Shown here piece by piece: positions 58,667 through 64,000 of a DNA stretch of 64,000 nucleotides. The notes below the pieces were generated by a model. That model was not told the DNA's origin. It did not search any database and was given only the letters and a program-made list of their open reading frames with translations. This stretch comes from Fragum whitleyi (taxonomy: Eukaryota > Mollusca > Bivalvia > Cardiida > Cardiidae), in NCBI GenBank assembly GCA_948146395.1, contig OX411544.1:92132901-92196900 (forward strand), in the 5' to 3' direction. Within the stretch, counting starts at the first letter, position 1. Each line of letters begins with the position of its first letter. The position numbers were made by a program, and so were the translations under genes.

Positions 58667-58915
58667 ATGTGACCAATAACAGGAAAAGAGACCATCTGGG
58701 TAGTGCATGAAATGTCAACCCTGGTCAGCCTGTGCAGGCTGACCAGGGATTGAAACATTTTCCACTTGGCTAACTTTCTGAATCTACAATTTACCTTTCT
58801 GTGTAAAAATATTTGAAATTTGACCTCCAGTAGACCTGTTCTGGATCCAATCATATTTTCAAATATTTATTTTACGGAATGCCGAAATGGTCTGTTTTCA
58901 TGTGACAGGTCACAT
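58667..58915. mobile_element. Palindromic MITE, family R, with inner hairpin
   Basis: 'tgtgaccaataacaggaaaa' + 'gagaccatctggg' faces 'tggtctgttttcatgtgaca' + 'ggtcaca'. Inside is a perfect small hairpin 'ccctggtcagcctgtgc' / 'aggctgaccaggg'. Confidence 0.8.
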
Positions 58916-59016
58916 AAAAGGAAAGGGATATTTGTGTGAAGTTGGTGAATTAGGCAGTATTAACAAGCATTAATGAGTTTGAAGGTTGATCATAATAGTG
59001 TTAGTGACTAATCAAT

Positions 59017-59085
59017 TGCTCAGTGTTAAACTGTTGTAACTGCCTATATGTTAATAGGCAGTTACAACTGTTCACATTGAGCCAT
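59017..59085. repeat. Hairpin repeat, family S
   Basis: 'gctcagtgttaaactgttgt' + 'aactgcctatat' faces 'ataggcagttacaactgttc' + 'acattgagc'. Confidence 0.85.
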
Positions 59086-60104
59086 TGTAATTATGATATA
59101 ACATATATCTTAATTGTAAAGCATTGTCCAATATTTAAAGAAAATATCGTAAATTAAAGTGATGATAAAACAATTAATTACATATTAAACAATGTTCTAT
59201 GTTCATTTGGGATTTATATACTAAGCCACAAAAGGAGTGTTTGCATAGAAGTATTGGTACAAAATAAACTTTAGAAAAAAATAGATAAAAGAATACACTA
59301 ATTAAAGTCAATGAGGATGCTATTTCTGAAATGTTTGTGAACATTTTCATCTTTGAATGCAGGATGGTTGAATGATACAGTAAATATTTTCATTGTGCAA
59401 ACATTCCTTTTTAGTTCAGTATACTCACATTAGTCTCTCATTACAAACACATATATTGACGATTTTTATGTTTTGTATAAAAAAATGTATTTTGCTACTA
59501 CAGTTGTCTTTCCATAGACGAAAATTAAAAGATAAAATATTTGAGTTCATATTGTTACTCCAATATTACAAATTGTGAAACCCTATACTAATGTAAAAGG
59601 AAGATTTGTCCCATCCACTCATCCTTTCTGACATTTACAACATAATGAGTAGATACAGTTAAATCCATCGTGAAATTGACATTTAACTCAATCAAAACCA
59701 TTCTAAATCGCTCACTCAGCGCTCCATTCATTCATTCCAGACACCCACTCAAACCATTCAAAAACGCTCCAAACTCACTGAAAAACATATAACAACAACT
59801 TCGTTCAAAATTAAAATAGCTGGGAAAAAATCGGGATTAAACTTACTTAATTGAAATTGTAAGCTTCTGATAGGTTCGTGAAGAAATAGGGAGCTATCTA
59901 TAGAACTTGTATGCATATTTCATTAAAGAGAGGTAACCAATATTGCTAATTTTGTTCATCCTGAACAAAATTTACAATACTGGATTACCTCCCATTAAAT
60001 TCAATCTAAAGTCGCTCCACACATTCATTCGATTTCATTCCCAAATCATTCCATAATCATTCACCTTGTCAATTTCACGATGTTGTTAACTGTAATTGTG
60101 ACCC
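59086..60104. other. Unassigned
   Basis: Inverted words 'gaggtaaccaatattg' and 'atactggattacctcccatt' at 59930-59995 form a small hairpin. 59690-59770 and 60000-60060 share 'cattc(a/c)' rich inverted text ('aatctaaagtcgctccacac'), perhaps a MITE. No gene. Confidence 0.4.
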
Positions 60105-60480
60105 TAGATGGGATAAAAGCTGGGGGCTAGGAAAGGGTGTTTCGGGGGAGTAATGGTGTGATAGTAATCAGGGGCCCGTTTTACTAAAGTTCTTACGAAA
60201 AAAATAATCGTAAGTAAAAATCACAAATCGTACCTGATGTTTTTATTCATTATTAGATTCTGTCTTGCAATATCTCATTGAAATCGTCTGAAGGAGACGA
60301 TTTCAATGAGAAAACGCACGACTGAATTCCATGTTAAGTTACTACTGTAGACGCAACTTTAATTTTTGACTTACGCAAAAAATGATCGTAAGATATTTAG
60401 TAAAACGGGCCCCAGGTCTATTGTAAGTTGCTCCAGCATGCACGGTATGAATTGAACACTGTTACAAGCCGCATCTTACC
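60105..60480 (+). mobile_element. Decayed type 1 SINE split by a Q MITE
   Basis: 'gctgggggctaggaaagggt' + 'gtttcgggggagtaatggtg' at the left and 'aggtctattgtaagttgctc' + 'cagc' at the right are consecutive parts of the SINE body. Box A/B parts are missing at the left. Confidence 0.65.
60171..60414. mobile_element. Palindromic MITE, family Q, best preserved copy
   Basis: Ends 'ggggcccgttttactaaagt' and 'ttagtaaaacgggcccc'. The centre 'tctcattgaaatcgtctgaa' / 'gacgatttcaatgaga' is a perfect hairpin. Confidence 0.9.
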
Positions 60481-60814
60481 CTACTCAAACAACTGGTCAA
60501 TTTCTGTCCCATCTACGATTAAGACCTGCATCATACTGGTTTAATGGTTGTATCTGTCAATCCCTTCGTCAGTCTGATCTTTAGAGAACTGTTCATAACG
60601 TGTTTTATGCCCCAAATCGGAGGTCACTCTGACACTAGGTCCAAATGTGCCTGCAAATCATCGGGTATAATTTTCATACATTCACAAATATTTTTTGCAT
60701 CCTGAACGCATTCTTAGAAATGATAGAGCCAGAATATTTCTTTATTTTCCATTACTTTTACAAAAATCAATAAGGTATTTCTTGGTAGAGGTCTTTTTAA
60801 GTGTTTAGGAAATA

Positions 60815-61560
60815 AAGTTGAATTTCTTTACGTCCGTCCGTATTATTCGATCACCCGGACGGATGGGCGGCGCCCACTTCTTTATCCGAAGAATAACTCT
60901 GTCACCTTGAGCGATTGACTTGAAACTTGGCAGTTTTTAGCTCCAATGGCTGAAAGCCACTGGGGCTATTGTCATGGCGTTTTGTGCGTCAGTGCGTGCG
61001 GTCGTAAACATTTTCTTTAAAAATCTTCTCAGAAACTACTAGATGAATTTCAACCAAACTTCATAAGCATGATCCTTGGGTGACCCTCTTTCAAAGTTGT
61101 TCAAGAAATCTTGATCCAATGAAAAACATGGATATAAATATGGTAAAAGTGAGTTTTCTCAGATTCTAATTGATGGATACCAATTAAGTTTTACATGAAT
61201 GATCCTGAGATGATCCATTATCAGTCTACAAAAAATATTGTGATCGGATGAAAAATAAGTATTTTATTGGCGGAGATCATTTCTCCATATGTTATATAGC
61301 GGAAACTTTGGAATCATTTTCTCAGAATGTAACTGATAGATATTAATCAAACTTCATTGGTGTGATCCTTGGGTGACCAATTATCATGCAGCCAAAAAAT
61401 ATGATTACGGAGTGCCGTGCAAAAGAACCGTAACTCTACCTAGCGTTATTTTTAAATTATTTCCCTTTTTTGTTTTTCATACTATGAAATCCAGCAGTGA
61501 AGCGGGCGTACCTTGTGACAGTTTCAAACCTTGTTTGATATATCACGGACCCTGTATATT
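60815..61560 (+). mobile_element. Family D element split by a pearl-type element
   Basis: Left part: 'acgtccgtccgtattattcg' + 'atcacccggacggatgggcg', 'agaataactctgtcaccttg'. Right part (from about 61403): 'ctctacctagcgttattttt', 'aatccagcagtgaagcgggc'. Matching words at 13790-14010 are contiguous. Confidence 0.6.
60937..61402 (+). mobile_element. Pearl-type element, 3'-truncated
   Basis: Head 'agctccaatggctgaaagcc' + 'actggggctattgtcatggc', a gtgcgtcagtgcgtgcg microsatellite, and monomers 'ttctcagaaactactagatg' (61024), 'tctcagattctaattgatgg' and 'tctcagaatgtaactgatag'. It is close to 5183-6030 but lacks the tail hairpin. Confidence 0.7.
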
Positions 61561-62439
61561 CAAAGTCCCTGGATAGATATAGTGAAATGAAATTATTTAC
61601 TATTCATTTGACAAAGTAGATATCGAAAATACAGCTTAAACCCTGAAACTCTGGTATTTTGGGTGAAAAAATGACGAACCGACTTAATTTCCTGCGCTAG
61701 CATGACTTTTTATTTGAATAATTCCAAATGCGAAAAGTATTAAGACTACGATTATTTACATGCCAGTCCTAAAGCACACCAAAACATTTATTCTCCGCCA
61801 AAAGCATGTTGAAAGAATTTACGTTCATTTGATCAGTACAGGCTTCTCCGTGGCCTCGAATTCCATCCGACATACCAAGATTTAATAGTTGTTATAATCG
61901 ACAGAGGTCATTCTCGGGTCAATAGAACTGAGATATATGTGTAACTAACCCAATATATCTTTGTTGAATTGTCGCAACCTCGCTTACGATATATGGACGT
62001 AACAATTTTAGTATCCAGCAGTCATTACTAAGGACAAAACTTGTAGTTTTTTAAATCGGAGATTTATACCGGTTTCCAGAAATCCAGTCTGTTTGACCCA
62101 CTACATTTTTACCTTTATCTTCTGGGCAATGTGTTCAAACCAAATAATGTGTTTTCAAACACCGAAGAAACGGCCTTTTCAGTCACAATCTACAAACTTT
62201 GTTTTTATCTTATTTACTTTTCGACAAATAGAGAAGATGCTAATACAAAATTTGATGTAATTTTCGCTTTTAGTAATTACCAGTTAGTATTTTCAGTGTT
62301 TATAACAAGATTTTCGGTTGAGTAAAGGAGTTGAAACGTACAATAGGTTAACTGTAAAATAAATTTGTAGCACTTACAATATTACTACTCTGATTTTTTT
62401 CTCGAACGGTCATTTACTAGTTGTAGGGCTGACAACCAA
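61561..62439. other. Unassigned
   Basis: Nothing recognised; frames are short and unsupported. Confidence 0.5.
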
Positions 62440-62451
62440 TCAAATTCTGTT

Positions 62452-62900
62452 ATGATTATCACTCGGTCAAAACCCACGCGTAAATTCACACCACGTGGTA
62501 GATGCAATGGACATCGTCTGCTCGAAATGTGTCAATTAAGTTGTTTGTCATTGGTCAATGGTCGTCTGCACTCTGACAGGGAGCGTGGGAAGTCTACTGG
62601 TGGAATGAGTACTGTTGACTATGTGTTAACAAATAGAAATAATTTTGTAATTTTGAAATATTTGATTTCAATGAGCACTCTGATCACGCTCCAATCCTAT
62701 TTACAATAAATTCAAATTTGAGTATGAAGAAAAATTATTCAACAACAAATAAACCGACAAAAACATACGATAAACTGATATAGGATAGCAGTAAGAGCGA
62801 TCTATTTTTAGAATAACTCATGAATAATTATAGAGAGCTGCTAGATTTAATCGATTGGTCAGAAACCAAAGATATAAATAGCATAGTTGCCGATTTCACG
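62452..62900 (+). pseudogene. LINE endonuclease-domain relic
   Basis: One frame encodes 'NGHRLLEMCQLSCLSLVNGR' and later 'STVDYVLTNRN'. After a frameshift near 62665, another frame gives 'FNEHSDHAPILFTINSN'. The order NG..LLE.C....L..VNGR, then VDYVL, then SDHAPI is that of the apurinic endonuclease-like domain of non-LTR retrotransposons. Stops follow by 62790. It is 5'-truncated, with no reverse transcriptase downstream in the window. Confidence 0.8.
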
Positions 62901-63483
62901 TGTTTCTTGAGGGAAAATGCATTTATAGTATTTGGGAAAACCCAATACTTGAAAAATAAACATGTTGGTAATCAAAATTGTAAATAGTTTAATGAAAAAT
63001 GTTTTGTTGCTAAACAGGCTTTTAAACTCTAGAGATAGGAATAATATTAACAGACAAGCTTTTAGCTTGGCGTGTGTTCTCATTATAACAACGTAAAAAA
63101 ATCTGCTAAGAAATAATTTAGACTAGCAGAGGGCTATCGAATCAGCAAACTTTCAAAATCGGACCCACGATGTTGGATGAGCTGGCGATGTCCTCGAAAA
63201 GTGTTAAGACAAAAAAACTCACAAATTGGGCAAATATTTTATTAACTTTTATTGTCCAAATTTGAGCCCTTTTGATTGGCGAACTATTGCACTATCCCAG
63301 CCTCTCAATGATGTCCGATTTACAGTGCTGACAGCACTTTGATTTAATCCTTGATATTGCTGTTGGAGGCTGTGGGTATGGTTGTTTCAAAACACATTTA
63401 CAATGATTATGAAAGATCAATTTTTGTAAGTCATCTTACACCATGTATAACTGGAATAAAAGCATGCTGAAGTCTCTAAGCGA
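62901..63483. other. Unassigned
   Basis: May contain worn LINE sequence after 62900, but no conserved block is visible. Confidence 0.45.
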
Positions 63484-63574
63484 TATATCGTCGATTTTCT
63501 GCCAAAACCTCGTAACTACAACTTTAAACAAGCTGCGGTTGCGGGATTTTGGCAGAACACCGACGATATCGTGA
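63484..63574. repeat. Inverted repeat with ~30-bp arms
   Basis: 'atatcgtcgattttctgcca' + 'aaa' faces 'ttttggcagaacaccgacga' + 'tatcg', with 'ctcgtaactacaactttaaa' in the loop region. Confidence 0.75.
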
Positions 63575-64000
63575 TTTCAACAACTTAGGTTTATAGCGAG
63601 GGAATCATTTGTATTTAGAATTATTATGCCTGGTTAAATGCCTTGAATAGTCTTGCTTAAGAAATATTTTCGTTCGGATGACCATTCGCTTTAGACCAAC
63701 AAAAATAAAAAAAAAAAATAAAAATAAAAAAATCAATGCTACAAACCACTTTTTCAAACAATTAAACAGATTGCAAAAATATCGCTTAAAAGTATGGACT
63801 CTTACAATGTTCGTAAATCAATCGGAAAAATTGAGTCAAGACAGTTAGTAAGTGCCTACTTATAACTATTATACTTTGCTATAAGCTTGTACAAGATAAT
63901 TTACAATAGTGGTTTCCATTTTAGTTCTAATGCGAGTGGTCGCCTAATAAAGGTTGACGTATACATGTATTGATTTATTGGCTAATCATTTGTTTTTTCT
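63575..64000. other. Unassigned, A-rich run
   Basis: A/T simple sequence at 63698-63735. No gene. 63930-63960 'gtggtcgcctaataaaggtt' resembles the subterminal text of Tigger-like MITEs (compare 34150) and may mark one leaving the window. Confidence 0.4.

Overview
The window looks like intron-rich animal nuclear DNA, most likely from a bivalve mollusc. It is AT-rich, has classical GT-AG introns, and carries tRNA-derived SINEs ending in (CAAT)n, many palindromic MITEs, and several families of short elements that begin with a small hairpin plus a (GTCC)n/(CGTC)n microsatellite and end in ...CTTGTT. These last resemble the bivalve 'pearl'/Helentron-associated class as I know it. The species assignment is inference; no database could be searched.

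One protein-coding gene is supported, on the + strand from about 16.7 to 56.0 kb. I assembled 15 constitutive-looking coding exons by splice sites and reading phase. They join without a frame break into a 1,193-residue protein: an acidic N-terminal part, a very large Ser/Thr/Pro/Lys-rich exon (50776-52645) that is probably disordered, and a C-terminal segment of about 95 residues that looks helical. I do not recognise the family. Two further exons are possible: a 21-nt microexon at 36084 and a 42-nt cassette at 46266 with a GC donor. Both preserve the frame. No second gene was found.

Region 1-16.7 kb is non-coding. It holds a 28-bp minisatellite split by a pogo/Tigger-like element with TA duplication and a transposase helix-turn-helix relic, then pearl-type elements, MITEs and SINEs. 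Region 16.7-56 kb is the gene, whose introns are packed with nested repeats: three pearl-type elements with core arrays of about 172, 155 and 161 bp, a second Tigger-like element inside a local tandem array, piggyBac-like MITEs and a LINE reverse-transcriptase fragment. Region 56-64 kb holds the 3' UTR and more repeats, including a LINE endonuclease relic near 62.5 kb.

The most interesting signal is in the repeats. Element families with unrelated hairpin heads share a recognisable ~155-172 bp monomer. Within an element, the head and tail hairpins tend to match one another. Several nested cases allow empty/filled-site comparison within this window, and these indicate insertion inside T-runs with little or no target duplication.
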